DNA of 41,974 bases from Planctomycetales bacterium (GTDB taxonomy: Bacteria > Planctomycetota > Phycisphaerae > Sedimentisphaerales > Anaerohalosphaeraceae). Shown here one piece after another: positions 32,559-41,146 of this stretch (within the stretch, counting starts at the first letter, position 1; each line of letters begins with the position of its first letter). The DNA is taken from assembly GCA_022615575.1 (NCBI GenBank), contig JAKEGM010000006.1, positions 1-41,974 on the forward strand, written 5' to 3'. The notes under the pieces were generated by a model that was not told the DNA's origin, made no database searches, and was given only the letters and a program-made list of their open reading frames with translations. A program made the translations under genes and the position numbers.

Positions 32559-33178
32559 AATCAAAGACCCTTTTAACCATCGGCGCATGTTTTCTGGCGG
32601 GCACCGTACTGACCGGCTGCCGGAAACCCCTGCAAAAACAAACCTTTCTCCTGGAAGTCCGGCGTCCGGAAACCGCCGCCGTGCAATCCATCGCGGCCTG
32701 CCTGGACATCCGTCCCTGTCAGGCGGCATCGGGCTTTTCGGGAAGCCAACTGATTTATCGAACAAGCCAGGTCGCCTATGATCAGGATTACTACCATGCC
32801 TTCCTGGTCAGTCCCGAAGACCAGATAACCGAACACCTGACCCAGTGGTGCCACAGCAGCGGGCTGTTTGCCTGCCCGCCGAACGCTGAAACCGTAACGC
32901 TGGAGCCGTATCTGGAAGCCCTGTATGCGGATTTTCAGCAAAAAAACAGCCACGCCGCGGTTGCACGGTTCCACGTCCGGCTAACTCGCGTGGACAAAAG
33001 CTGTTCGTGTCCGGTCGTCCTGCTGAACAAAACTTATTCGGCCGCGACTCCCCTTTCTCCGGGTCCAGACGGGGCGGAGGTCGTGAATGGTCTAAGCGCC
33101 GCCCTGACCCAAATCCTGCAGGAATTGGAACACGACCTTGCTTTTTCCTCTCCCTCGCCCGGCTCGAAATCGGAATGA
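32555..33178 (+). CDS. ABC-transport auxiliary lipoprotein (PqiC-like)
   Basis: The 207-residue lipoprotein has lipobox LTGC (Cys22). The body follows the PqiC/YmbA pattern: QTFLLEVRRPE, LDIRPCQAASGFSGSQLIYR, and a helix after YHAFLVSPEDQITEHLTQW, SSGLF, LEPYLEALYADF. Such proteins sit in the outer membrane and dock the MCE tube. Presence here instead of a periplasmic MlaC shows that this operon follows the PqiABC-type plan for the outer-membrane end while using MlaE/F at the inner membrane. It is last in the operon (ATGA overlap with the MCE gene). Confidence 0.82.
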   Translation: MKSKTLLTIGACFLAGTVLTGCRKPLQKQTFLLEVRRPETAAVQSIAACLDIRPCQAASGFSGSQLIYRTSQVAYDQDYYHAFLVSPEDQITEHLTQWCHSSGLFACPPNAETVTLEPYLEALYADFQQKNSHAAVARFHVRLTRVDKSCSCPVVLLNKTYSAATPLSPGPDGAEVVNGLSAALTQILQELEHDLAFSSPSPGSKSE

Positions 33179-33243
33179 CGGCGAGGGCAGGCTTGGAATA
33201 ATAACACAAAACCGGGTCCCTTTTGGCCCCTTAAAAATCTCTG

Positions 33244-33272
33244 TTGAAATTCATCCCTCTGACCGGTATAGT
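33244..33272 (+). promoter_or_regulatory. Near-consensus promoter of asd
   Basis: TTGAAA (33244-33249), 17 bp, TATAGT (33267-33272). The transcript would begin near 33280, giving a leader of about 47 nt that contains an AGGAG before the ATG. Confidence 0.75.
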
Positions 33273-33326
33273 GTCCGTCTTTACGGGTATGTACAGAAAC
33301 CTTAATCGATTCAGGAGTAACAAAGT

Positions 33327-34328
33327 ATGGGCAATCATATTGCCATCGCCGGAGTAACCGGAGCCGTCGGACAGGAATTTTTGAATATCCTCGAGGAACG
33401 CAGGTTCCCGTTTGATTCGCTGAAAATGCTGGCCAGTTCCCGCTCAGCCGGCAAAAAAATTGAATTCATGAAAAAAACCTACACCGTCGAGGAACTGACG
33501 GCCAACAGCTTTAAGGGGGTTACTATCGCCCTGTTCTCGGCCGGCGGCGCCCGCAGCAAGGAATTCGCCCCCGCCGCCGTCAAGGCCGGCGCGGTCGTGG
33601 TCGATAACTCCTCGGCGTTTCGGATGGACCCCCAGATACCGCTGGTGGTGCCGGAAATCAATCCCGAAGCAATCAAACAGCACAAGGGCATCATTGCCAA
33701 TCCGAACTGTTCGACGATTATCGCCAATGTGCCGGTCTGGCCGCTGCACAAGGCCAACCCGATCCGGCGCATGGTTGTCAGCACCTATCAGGCCGCCAGC
33801 GGCGCAGGCCAATCGGCCATGCTGGAGATGATTCAGCAGGCCCGGGAAGTGCTCGACGGCAAGCCCGTGACCTGCAAGACGCTCAAATACCAGCTGGCGT
33901 TCAACCTGTACTGTCACGACTCGAAGATCGGCCCCAACGGCTACAACGAAGAAGAGATGAAGATGGTCAAGGAAACGCACAAGATATTCAGCTGCCCGGA
34001 CATCGCCATCACCTGCACCTGCGTGCGCGTGCCAGTGATGCGGACGCACTGCGAGAGCATCAATCTGGAGTTTGCCCACCCGATCACGCCCGACCAGGTG
34101 CGCGACCTGCTCTGCACGGCGCCAGGCGTCAGCATTATCGACGACCGGGAGAATAACCGCTTTCCGATGCCCCTCGATGCCAGCGGCAAAGACGATATCT
34201 ATGTCGGCCGCATCCGGCAGGATGAATCCATCCCCGACAATCGCGGCATCAACCTGTGGGTCGCCGGCGACCAGATACGCAAAGGCGCTGCGCTGAACGC
34301 CGTTCAGATTGCGGAAAAACTGCTGTAA
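33327..34328 (+). CDS. asd: Aspartate-semialdehyde dehydrogenase
   Basis: The 333-residue NADPH enzyme reduces aspartyl phosphate to the semialdehyde for lysine/DAP, threonine and methionine. It has the Rossmann start IAGVTGAVGQE (7-17), SAGGARSKEFAP, NSSAFRMDP, the catalytic cysteine in NPNCSTI (Cys128) and the active-site RVPVMRTHCE (His241). AGGAG stands 10 nt before the ATG. It has its own promoter and is followed after a repeat-rich spacer by truA. dapF in the same window works later in the DAP branch, but the two genes are far apart and not co-transcribed. Confidence 0.97.
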   Translation: MGNHIAIAGVTGAVGQEFLNILEERRFPFDSLKMLASSRSAGKKIEFMKKTYTVEELTANSFKGVTIALFSAGGARSKEFAPAAVKAGAVVVDNSSAFRMDPQIPLVVPEINPEAIKQHKGIIANPNCSTIIANVPVWPLHKANPIRRMVVSTYQAASGAGQSAMLEMIQQAREVLDGKPVTCKTLKYQLAFNLYCHDSKIGPNGYNEEEMKMVKETHKIFSCPDIAITCTCVRVPVMRTHCESINLEFAHPITPDQVRDLLCTAPGVSIIDDRENNRFPMPLDASGKDDIYVGRIRQDESIPDNRGINLWVAGDQIRKGAALNAVQIAEKLL

Positions 34329-34362
34329 AAAGAAACCACAGATTTTCGCGGATTTATTTAAA

Positions 34363-34434
34363 ACCACGAAGGGCGCCAGGGACACGAAGTTTTTTTTTCT
34401 TTTTTCTCTTCGTGAGCTTCGTGTCCTTCGTGGT
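34363..34434. repeat. Inverted-repeat element built of CACGAAG words
   Basis: ACCACGAAGG and GACACGAAG on the left (34363-34372, 34381-34389) face CTTCGTGTC and CCTTCGTGGT on the right (34417-34425, 34425-34434), around a T-rich loop. A further CACAGATTTTCGCGGATTT word lies just before it. This is a dispersed intergenic repeat type; the T-rich loop may also terminate asd transcripts. Confidence 0.65.
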
Positions 34435-34451
34435 AAAATTTTATCGTGGGC

Positions 34452-35186
34452 ATGCGCAGAATCAAACTTGTTATCCACTATGACGGCACCGGTTATCACG
34501 GCTGGCAGCGGCAGCCGGACCATGTGACGATTCAGGAAACAATCGAAGCCGCGATGGAGCGTCTCTGCGGCGGCAGGATTGAACTCCTCGGCTCCTCCCG
34601 CACGGATGCGGGCGTTCACGCCGTCGGGCAGGTTGCGCATTGCGATCTTGAGAGTCCCATCCCCGCGTGCAATCTCGCCCAGGCGCTGAACAACCTGCTG
34701 CCGGAGGATATCGTCATTGCCGAAGCCGCCGACGCTGACGCTGCCTTTGACGCTATCGGGGATACCAAGAGCAAGTGGTACCGCTACACGATTTGCACCG
34801 AACCGGTACGGCCTGTGCTGGCTATCCGTCATTGCTGGCATCGGCCGGGCGCCTTGGATGTTGAAAAAATGCGGGAGGCGGCCGCCAAACTGGTCGGTCA
34901 AAAGGACTTTAAGTCGTTTGCCGCCGCCGCCGACCAGCGGCAAAGCTCAATTCGCACTATTTTAAAATGCAGTGTAGCGCGGGAAGATTCCTTTATTTAT
35001 ACGGATGTGGAAGCCGACGGATTTTTGTATAATATGGTGCGTAATATCGTCGGCACGCTGGTGGAAGTCGGCCGCGGCCGGTGGGAGCCGGACTATATCG
35101 ACCAAATTCTCGCAGCCAAAGACCGCAGCGCCGCCGGACCGATTGCCCCGGCGTGCGGATTGTGTTTGATGGAAATCCATTACTGA
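34452..35186 (+). CDS. truA: tRNA pseudouridine(38-40) synthase
   Basis: The 244-residue enzyme converts uridines 38-40 of tRNA anticodon arms to pseudouridine. It has IHYDGTGYHGWQRQ (8-21), the catalytic aspartate in SSRTDAGVHA (Asp52), a KWYRYTI strand and FLYNMVRNIVGTL near the C-terminus. A GTG at 34446 would add two residues. No Shine-Dalgarno site precedes either start, and a TAAAAT lies at 34434-34439, so a very short or absent leader is possible. Confidence 0.95.
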   Translation: MRRIKLVIHYDGTGYHGWQRQPDHVTIQETIEAAMERLCGGRIELLGSSRTDAGVHAVGQVAHCDLESPIPACNLAQALNNLLPEDIVIAEAADADAAFDAIGDTKSKWYRYTICTEPVRPVLAIRHCWHRPGALDVEKMREAAAKLVGQKDFKSFAAAADQRQSSIRTILKCSVAREDSFIYTDVEADGFLYNMVRNIVGTLVEVGRGRWEPDYIDQILAAKDRSAAGPIAPACGLCLMEIHY

Positions 35187-35230
35187 AACCGTAACAGCGG
35201 TTTTGGATGATTTCAAACAAGGAGAAAACA

Positions 35231-36118
35231 GTGCTGACAAAAACAAGCAACCGCAGGACCGTGCTTGCCGTCTGCCTGATTGTAATTGCAGGATGCACAG
35301 GGTTCTCCGTGGAGATGTCTGCAATGAAAAACAAGCAATCTGATGAATCGGCAATTCCTGAAATTGTGGCCCACCGCGGGTTTTCGTATGCCGCACCGGA
35401 GAACACAAAGGCCGCAATTGAGCTCGCCTGGCAAATCGGCTGTCCCGCGGCGGAGTGCGACGTCTATCTGACCAAAGACCTTCGCGTCATGCTGATGCAT
35501 GATGAATCCGCCAAACGCACCACTGGCGCGGATTTGAATATGACCCAGACTCCTTCGGTTAAACTGTGTACGCTGGACGCCGGCTCATGGAAAGACCCCC
35601 GTTACGCCGGCGAAAAAATCCCCTTCCTTGAGGAGGTTCTTGAAACCATCCCCGACCGAGGAACGCTTCTTATCGAAACCAAGTCCGGCCCGGAAATCCT
35701 GCCGTACCTTAAGGAATTGATCGATAAAAGCGGCAAAGCAGACCGCCTGTCTATTATCTGCTTTGATCTGGACACAATTGCTGCCGCTAAAAGAATGATG
35801 CCTTCCATTCCCGCTTATCTGCTGGTCGATACGCAGAAAGACAAGCTGACCGGCAAACCGATTCCTCACAGCGTCGAACTCATCCGGACAGCGAAAGACA
35901 ACGGGCTGGATGGGCTGGACGTACACTACGCCGGGATCACCGAAAAATTTGCCGAGGCGGTTCAAAAAAGCGGGCTGAAACTCTGTACCTGGACCGTCGA
36001 TGATGCGCAGGAAGCCCGGCGGCTTGAACGGCTGGGAGTCTGCAGCATTACGACCAATCGACCGGATTACATAATGGAAACGCTGCACTATCCTAAAAAC
36101 GAACAGGCAAACCCCTAA
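35231..36118 (+). CDS. Lipoprotein glycerophosphodiester phosphodiesterase
   Basis: The protein is 295 residues from a GTG at 35231 with AAGGAG 6 nt upstream; an ATG at 35207 is open but poorly placed. The export segment ends in VIAGC (lipidation at Cys22). GDPD residues are present: His48-Arg49 (VAHRGFS), PEN (57-58), Glu75 and Asp77 in AAECDVYLT, and His90 in MLMHDES. LIETKSG and TWTVDD follow. These enzymes release glycerol-3-phosphate from deacylated phospholipids, and Ca2+ or Mg2+ is bound by the acidic residues. It acts at the membrane or periplasm. It is placed 44 bp after truA and 20 bp before the glycosyltransferase. Confidence 0.9.
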   Translation: MLTKTSNRRTVLAVCLIVIAGCTGFSVEMSAMKNKQSDESAIPEIVAHRGFSYAAPENTKAAIELAWQIGCPAAECDVYLTKDLRVMLMHDESAKRTTGADLNMTQTPSVKLCTLDAGSWKDPRYAGEKIPFLEEVLETIPDRGTLLIETKSGPEILPYLKELIDKSGKADRLSIICFDLDTIAAAKRMMPSIPAYLLVDTQKDKLTGKPIPHSVELIRTAKDNGLDGLDVHYAGITEKFAEAVQKSGLKLCTWTVDDAQEARRLERLGVCSITTNRPDYIMETLHYPKNEQANP

Positions 36119-36138
36119 CTTGAAATGGCACAGACTTC

Positions 36139-37314
36139 ATGAAAATTGTTCATATTATAACGCGGCTGATTTTGGGCGGGGCGCAGGAAAACACGCTGAT
36201 TACGTGCAAGCTGCTGGCCGAACGCGGGCATGAGGTAACGCTCATTACCGGCCCGGCCGCCGGACCGGAAGGCGCCCTGTTTGAACAGACCAAAACCGGC
36301 GGCTATCAAACCCTTGTGGTGGATGAACTTCAGCGTCAAATCAGTCCGTCTGCGGATATCCCGGCGTACTTCAAGCTGAAAAAACTCCTGCGCCGGCTTG
36401 CACCAGACATTGTCCACACCCATTCGGCCAAGGCGGGCATCCTGGGCCGCTATGCGGGCTGGTCGCTGAAAAACCCAAACGACCTCAAACCCGCCGTCGT
36501 CCATACCATTCACGGCCTGGCGTTTCATCACTATCAAAATCCGCTGCTGAACCGGTTTTATATCGCCGTCGAAAAGGCCGCCGCTCAGCGCACCGATGCC
36601 TTCATCACGGTCGCCGATACGATGACAGAAAAATGCAGGGCCGCAGGCATCGGGCCGGACAAGCCCTTTACGACGGCCTGGTCGGCCATCGACGAGGACG
36701 CCTACATGACGCCCCCGCCGCAGGAAGCAATCGCGGCGTTCCGTCAAAAGCACAACATCCCCGCCGATGCGGTCGTGCTGGTCAAAATCGCCCGGCTGTT
36801 TGAACTCAAAGGCCACGACTACGTCATCGAATCGGCGCGGCGGCTGGCAGCCCAACACCCCCGCTGTATCTGGCTGTTCGTCGGCGACGGCATTTTGGCC
36901 GAGCCGCTCAAGAACCAGATTCAATTCGCCGGACTTGAAGACCGCTTCCGCTTTACCGGCCTTATGCCGCCCGAACGGATTCCGCTGGCCATTCATTCAT
37001 CGGATATCCTGGTGCATTGCTCATTGCGGGAGGGCCTGGCCCGCGTCCTGCCGCAGGCGATGCTGTGCGGCAAACCCGTCGTCAGCTTTGATATCGACGG
37101 CGCCAAAGAGGTCGTCAACGGAAACACCGGCTTTCTGGTCGAGCCGGAAAACATCGGCCAACTGACCGATGCCTGCGAAAAACTGATTGGCGACCCCGCC
37201 CTTCGGCAGCGCCTCGGTCGAGCCGGCCGGCAAGCCGTTACCGAAAAATTCGCCCCCCGCACTATGGTCGATACCATCGAAAAGGTCTATAACCAACTCA
37301 TCAGCGGGTACTAA
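36139..37314 (+). CDS. Glycosyltransferase family 4
   Basis: The 391-residue GT-B enzyme starts MKIVHIITRLILGGAQENT, the usual GT4 opening with a Gly-Gly acceptor-domain loop. HTHSAKAGILGR and VVHTIHG follow. The C-terminal donor-binding domain has FVGDGILAEPL, FTGLMPPERIP, SLREGLARVLPQAMLCGKPV (the E-x7-E type motif) and GFLVEPEN. It transfers a nucleotide-activated sugar with retention, most likely in exopolysaccharide, lipid or cell-surface synthesis. The sugar cannot be read from sequence. No other polysaccharide genes are near. There is no Shine-Dalgarno site at the ATG; coupling to the upstream gene is likely. Confidence 0.9.
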   Translation: MKIVHIITRLILGGAQENTLITCKLLAERGHEVTLITGPAAGPEGALFEQTKTGGYQTLVVDELQRQISPSADIPAYFKLKKLLRRLAPDIVHTHSAKAGILGRYAGWSLKNPNDLKPAVVHTIHGLAFHHYQNPLLNRFYIAVEKAAAQRTDAFITVADTMTEKCRAAGIGPDKPFTTAWSAIDEDAYMTPPPQEAIAAFRQKHNIPADAVVLVKIARLFELKGHDYVIESARRLAAQHPRCIWLFVGDGILAEPLKNQIQFAGLEDRFRFTGLMPPERIPLAIHSSDILVHCSLREGLARVLPQAMLCGKPVVSFDIDGAKEVVNGNTGFLVEPENIGQLTDACEKLIGDPALRQRLGRAGRQAVTEKFAPRTMVDTIEKVYNQLISGY

Positions 37315-37388
37315 AACGATTCTTTTCCTGAAAAGCAATTGACCACCGGGAAGGTCTGGTTATGCCATCTGATGGCCAATAGGGGACA

Positions 37389-37411
37389 TTTTATGTATAG
37401 AACACATAAAA
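37389..37411. repeat. Inverted repeat TTTTATGT / ACATAAAA
   Basis: The 8-bp arms at 37389-37396 and 37404-37411 lie 12 bp upstream of a TATAAT (37424-37429) in the leader of the MscS-like gene. An operator near a promoter is possible; no good -35 element is seen. Confidence 0.35.
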
Positions 37412-37562
37412 ATTCTTGAATTTTATAATAATTTCCGCAAGCAAGAGCCGATAATAAAACAGCGACTAACCCTTTGGACTTCGGACCCCTGCGTTGGCGG
37501 GAATATCAGACAAAATAAGTCGTGCAGAAACGTGAATTGCAAATTAATTGGGAGGTACAAAA

Positions 37563-38255
37563 ATGTTAGCTGCAATGGAATGGAACGAATTGGTTGTGGC
37601 GCCGGTGCGCGAAATGCTGACCAAAATAATGGCTTATCTTCCTGTTCTGCTGGGAGCGCTGGTCATTCTGATTGTCGGCTGGCTCGCGGCCAAGGCCATC
37701 CGGCAACTTGTGGACTGGCTGCTGAAGACCGTACGCTTTGATACGCTGGCAGATAAGGCGGGAATCTCCGAGGTCCTCCGAAAGGGCGACTTAAAAACAA
37801 ATGCCCGGGAAGTCGTCAGCGGCCTTGTGTACTGGCTGATTATGATTATGGTGTTCGTCATGGTCGTCAATGCCTTGGGACTGCCCAAGGCGTCGGACAT
37901 CCTGGCAAGCTTGTTCGCCTACATCCCCAAGGTCATTGGCGCCTTGTTTGTGCTGGTGGTGGCGATGTTCCTGGCAAACTTCGTGTCCGGCATCGTTCGC
38001 ACGGCCGCCGGCAACGCCAAATTGCCCAAACCGGACATCTTCGCCGGCATCAGCCGATGGGCCATCATCATTTTCGCCATCACCATCTCGCTGGGCGAGC
38101 TTGGAATCGGGACGCTTCTGGTAACCACCACCTTCAATATCATCCTGGGCGGCATTGTCCTGGCGCTGGCGATGGCCTTTGGACTGGGCGGCAAAGATGC
38201 CGCGGCAACGTGGATCAATAACTGCATAAAACGGCAGTGTGAGAAAAAAGAGTAG
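37563..38255 (+). CDS. Small conserved-TM-helix protein related to mechanosensitive channels
   Basis: The 230-residue membrane protein has about five hydrophobic helices (LPVLLGALVILIVGWLAAKA, VVSGLVYWLIMIMVFVMVVN, VIGALFVLVVAMFLANFVSG and others). The repeated P-x3-GAL-x-V pattern and the end GLGGKDAAATWINN match the conserved TM helix of MscS-related proteins. The cytosolic beta and vestibule domains of MscS are missing. A role in osmotic release or as a small membrane scaffold is likely. The ATG at 37563 has GGGAGG 7 nt upstream, so the earlier GTG-type start at 37548 is rejected. A terminator-like hairpin follows. Confidence 0.8.
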   Translation: MLAAMEWNELVVAPVREMLTKIMAYLPVLLGALVILIVGWLAAKAIRQLVDWLLKTVRFDTLADKAGISEVLRKGDLKTNAREVVSGLVYWLIMIMVFVMVVNALGLPKASDILASLFAYIPKVIGALFVLVVAMFLANFVSGIVRTAAGNAKLPKPDIFAGISRWAIIIFAITISLGELGIGTLLVTTTFNIILGGIVLALAMAFGLGGKDAAATWINNCIKRQCEKKE

Positions 38256-38649
38256 CAAGACCATAGATGATTGGCCGACGACGATGGACGATTGGGAATT
38301 GACCCTTTCGTCCATCGTCTTTTATCCGCCGTTTGGTTTCCCCTGTTGTTTGCCTTTCCCGTGTTTTTGCGCGCCGATGGGGCGCCGTGGGTATTCCCTT
38401 GCAATTTTACCCCCAAACCGGTCCAGCAGCCCTTCATGATTTAATGGAAAATACCGTTTCTTCTGATCATTGCATGGGCCCGGTCATGCCGGGAAGCGGC
38501 TCCTTAAATTACGGCAAACGCCCCACAGCGCCGATTGGGAAAAATTTCCCCTAAAAAACAACGTTCCTGAAATAGAATTCAAAGACAAGACGTCATAACC
38601 GGTGATTTAAGGTCCATGAAACCAATGTTTATTACGAAAGAGGTGCAAA
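38256..38649. other. 394-bp spacer with a terminator-like repeat, otherwise empty
   Basis: No gene is supported; short open frames on both strands have no ribosome site and no protein-like composition. The left part carries an inverted repeat of GACGATGGACG words. The right part holds the leader of the metalloprotease gene, with AGAGG at 38639-38643. Confidence 0.6.
38280..38323. terminator. Long-loop hairpin with T-run after the MscS-like gene
   Basis: GACGATGGACG (38280-38290) pairs perfectly with CGTCCATCGTC (38309-38319), followed by TTTTA. An inner GGG/CCC pairing may shorten the 18-nt loop. It may be both a terminator and a dispersed GAYGATTGG-type intergenic repeat. Confidence 0.6.
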
Positions 38650-40146
38650 ATGTCAAACATGTTTAATGCTGCAATGCGTTTTTTTGTCATGTCTGTCGGT
38701 TTATCTCTATCGATCTTTCCGTCCCTTGCGGGGAGTACGGCAACTGCCGCCGAAACGACGGACGCTGCGAAAAAACCCCCTCGAATCCACGCCGTCAGCC
38801 ATCTCGGCCACCAGTTCAGTTTTTACGCAGATGGTCGATTCCATCAGCAATATCTGCCCGGCCAACCCGCCGCGACAAACTGGGGAGAGATTTACAATTA
38901 TGATTTTTCAAATGCGAATATGCTGATCCTGCTGGGGTGTGAGCCCCAACTCCGCTATCTGCCCAGAGACCTTACAGCAATCAAAGCGCTCCTGCAGGAC
39001 GGCGGCGGCGTGGTGCTTTTCGGCCACGACGGGGAAAATCCCCAGAACAAACTGGTCGCGATGTTTGGCTGCAGGTTCAAGGGCGATGCGAAAAAACCGT
39101 TCAAGGCCGTTTCCGACGAAATCACCGGAACCATTGAGGGCCACGGGCAATGGATGGAGTTTGAGCAGAGCCAAACATGGGAGGTCCTGATCGCAGACGC
39201 CGACAACAAACCCATTCTGGCAAGGAGGAAAGCCGGAAAGGGGACCCTGCTGGTCAGTGCAAGGGGTCTGGCCGGCAGCCAACCCGACGCCAAAGACAAC
39301 ATCAACGCTGCCTGGTGGATTCCGCTGCTGGAAAAAGCCGTCCAGGGCAAAAGCGTCGATCCAGGCAAGCCCTTCCAGAGCCGCGGTCTTGGGCAGCTTG
39401 AGTACGCCGAAGAACTCGGCAGCATCACCCTGCGCTACAGCGAATACCTCAAACCCTACGCAAGTGCGATGGCCGACATTTATAAACGAACCAAACCCGT
39501 GATGCAGGAGCGATTGGGGGTGCCGCTGTCGGATGGCATGGCAAGCGAGATTGGTCTTTTGGCCACTGGCGGGGGGGGGTTCTCGTCAGGCAGGATGCTG
39601 GGGCTGGCCGTTTTCTGGGGCGGCTTTCCCGAACGCGAAGACGGCATGATCGAGTTCATCACGCATGAAACGGTTCATTCCTGGGTACTGCCTTTTGCCG
39701 AAATCTGGAACGAGCCGATCGCCACCTATATTGGGGACCTTGTCATGGCGGATATGGGCTATGAAGACGAGGGGATGCGGCGAATCAAGTCGCAGATCGA
39801 TAGCGCAAAGAGGATAGACCCAACAATGAAACGCTACGATCTGAGCGGAAAAAGCATGGAAAAAGATGTTGAACCGCTGACGGGCGGCCAGGCAAATACT
39901 ATGCATTGGGGCAAAACATTCTGGATTTTTGAGGAACTGCGAAAGGAAAACCCGGACTTTGTCGCGGACTACTTCATCGCCAAGCGCAAACTGGCAAAGC
40001 CCGGCGAGATAAAAAACTATGATGCCAACGCCACCGTCGCGGTTGTCAGTGCGGCCATGGACAAGGACATGTTCGGATGGTTCCGGGAGCACGGCTTTGA
40101 CGTTGACAGGGAGAAATCCGATATCCAGAATTTACAAACCCATTGA
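38650..40146 (+). CDS. Secreted HExxH metalloprotease of unrecognised family
   Basis: The 498-residue protein has a Sec signal peptide (cleavage near ATAA-ET, about residue 34). The N-terminal part (45-235) resembles a Rossmann or glutamine-amidotransferase-like fold (MLILLGCEPQLRYLP, DGGGVVLFGHDGEN). The C-terminal part has HETVH (His339, Glu340, His343) with Glu355 12 residues later in IWNEPIATYIGD, the gluzincin zinc site. MHWGKTFWIFEELRKENPDF then recalls M60/M1-like helices. It probably cleaves proteins or glycopeptides outside the cell. AGAGG stands 7 nt before the ATG. It has no related neighbours; the exact family is not known to me. Confidence 0.72.
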   Translation: MSNMFNAAMRFFVMSVGLSLSIFPSLAGSTATAAETTDAAKKPPRIHAVSHLGHQFSFYADGRFHQQYLPGQPAATNWGEIYNYDFSNANMLILLGCEPQLRYLPRDLTAIKALLQDGGGVVLFGHDGENPQNKLVAMFGCRFKGDAKKPFKAVSDEITGTIEGHGQWMEFEQSQTWEVLIADADNKPILARRKAGKGTLLVSARGLAGSQPDAKDNINAAWWIPLLEKAVQGKSVDPGKPFQSRGLGQLEYAEELGSITLRYSEYLKPYASAMADIYKRTKPVMQERLGVPLSDGMASEIGLLATGGGGFSSGRMLGLAVFWGGFPEREDGMIEFITHETVHSWVLPFAEIWNEPIATYIGDLVMADMGYEDEGMRRIKSQIDSAKRIDPTMKRYDLSGKSMEKDVEPLTGGQANTMHWGKTFWIFEELRKENPDFVADYFIAKRKLAKPGEIKNYDANATVAVVSAAMDKDMFGWFREHGFDVDREKSDIQNLQTH

Positions 40147-40201
40147 CACGGACTCCTGCCTGAAGATTAAACGTTCGAATTTTTCCGGACATTAATTCAT
40201 C

Positions 40202-40230
40202 TTGCATTGAGTAACACTTTTGTATAGTAT
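40202..40230 (+). promoter_or_regulatory. Promoter of dapF
   Basis: TTGCAT (40202-40207), 17 bp, TAGTAT (40225-40230); a TATAGT at 40223-40228 with a 15-bp spacer is the alternative -10. The leader is about 28 nt and contains GAGGG before the ATG. Confidence 0.55.
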
Positions 40231-40264
40231 CAAGCCCTGTGAACTCAAACACGAGGGCATACGT

Positions 40265-41143
40265 ATGGAATTTACGAAAATGCACGGGCTGGGCAATGAC
40301 TACGTGTATGTCAGCTGCTTCAGCCAGCATGTTGAAAATCCGGCGGAATTGGCCGTGCGGGTCAGCGACCGCCACTTCGGCATCGGCTCCGACGGACTGA
40401 TTCTGATCGGCCCTTCCGACATTGCCGATGCCAAAATGCGGATGTTCAATGCCGACGGTTCCGAGGCCCAGATGTGCGGCAACGGCATCCGCTGCGTCGC
40501 CAAGTATGTCTATGACCATCGGCTGGCGCGTACGCATACCGAGTTTTCCATTCCCGGATTGGGCACATTTGCGTCGTCGCTGCGGATTGAAACCCGCCGG
40601 GGCGTGCTGACCGTCGGGCTGGATATTGACGAACAGGACAAAGTCAGCCGGGTCTGTGTCAATATGGGACAACCGATTCTGGAGGCCGCCCGGATTCCCG
40701 TGGCGGTTGTGGCTGAAAGCATTATTGACCAGGAATTGGCGATTGAAGGCCAGACGCTTTCCATGACTTGCGTGTCGATGGGCAACCCGCATGCCGTCTT
40801 TTTCTGTGAGGACCTGCACACCATCGAACTGGCTCACATTGGCCCGCTTATTGAACATCACGAACTGTTTCCCGAACGGGTCAACGCGCATTTTGTCAAA
40901 TCCGTCAGCCCGAATGAGTTTATTATGGAAACATGGGAGCGCGGCAGCGGGATTACCCTGGCCTGCGGCACCGGCGCCTGCGCCTGCGCGGTAGCGGGCG
41001 TACTTACCGGCAGATGTCAGCGGCAGGTAACCGCTCATCTCCCCGGCGGCCAATTACAGCTTTACTGGTGCGAACGCGACAATTGCGTCTATATGACCGG
41101 CCCGGCCACCGAGGTCTTCACCGGCACTTGGCCAGAGTGTTAA
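40265..41143 (+). CDS. dapF: Diaminopimelate epimerase
   Basis: The 292-residue cytoplasmic enzyme interconverts LL- and meso-diaminopimelate for lysine and peptidoglycan. The two catalytic cysteines are Cys71 (MCGNGIRC) and Cys234 (LACGTGACA). MHGLGNDYV (6-14) and FNADGSEAQ are also diagnostic. The ATG at 40265 has GAGGG about 9 nt upstream; a TTG start at 40220 lies inside the promoter. It is convergent with the broken P-loop gene, 3 bp away. Its presence indicates that the organism makes DAP. Confidence 0.97.
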   Translation: MEFTKMHGLGNDYVYVSCFSQHVENPAELAVRVSDRHFGIGSDGLILIGPSDIADAKMRMFNADGSEAQMCGNGIRCVAKYVYDHRLARTHTEFSIPGLGTFASSLRIETRRGVLTVGLDIDEQDKVSRVCVNMGQPILEAARIPVAVVAESIIDQELAIEGQTLSMTCVSMGNPHAVFFCEDLHTIELAHIGPLIEHHELFPERVNAHFVKSVSPNEFIMETWERGSGITLACGTGACACAVAGVLTGRCQRQVTAHLPGGQLQLYWCERDNCVYMTGPATEVFTGTWPEC

Positions 41144-41146
41144 AAG

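Noticed and set aside
33444-34943. 499-codon frame antisense to asd and truA
   Set aside because: It spans two well-identified genes and the intergenic repeat; no motif is recognisable.
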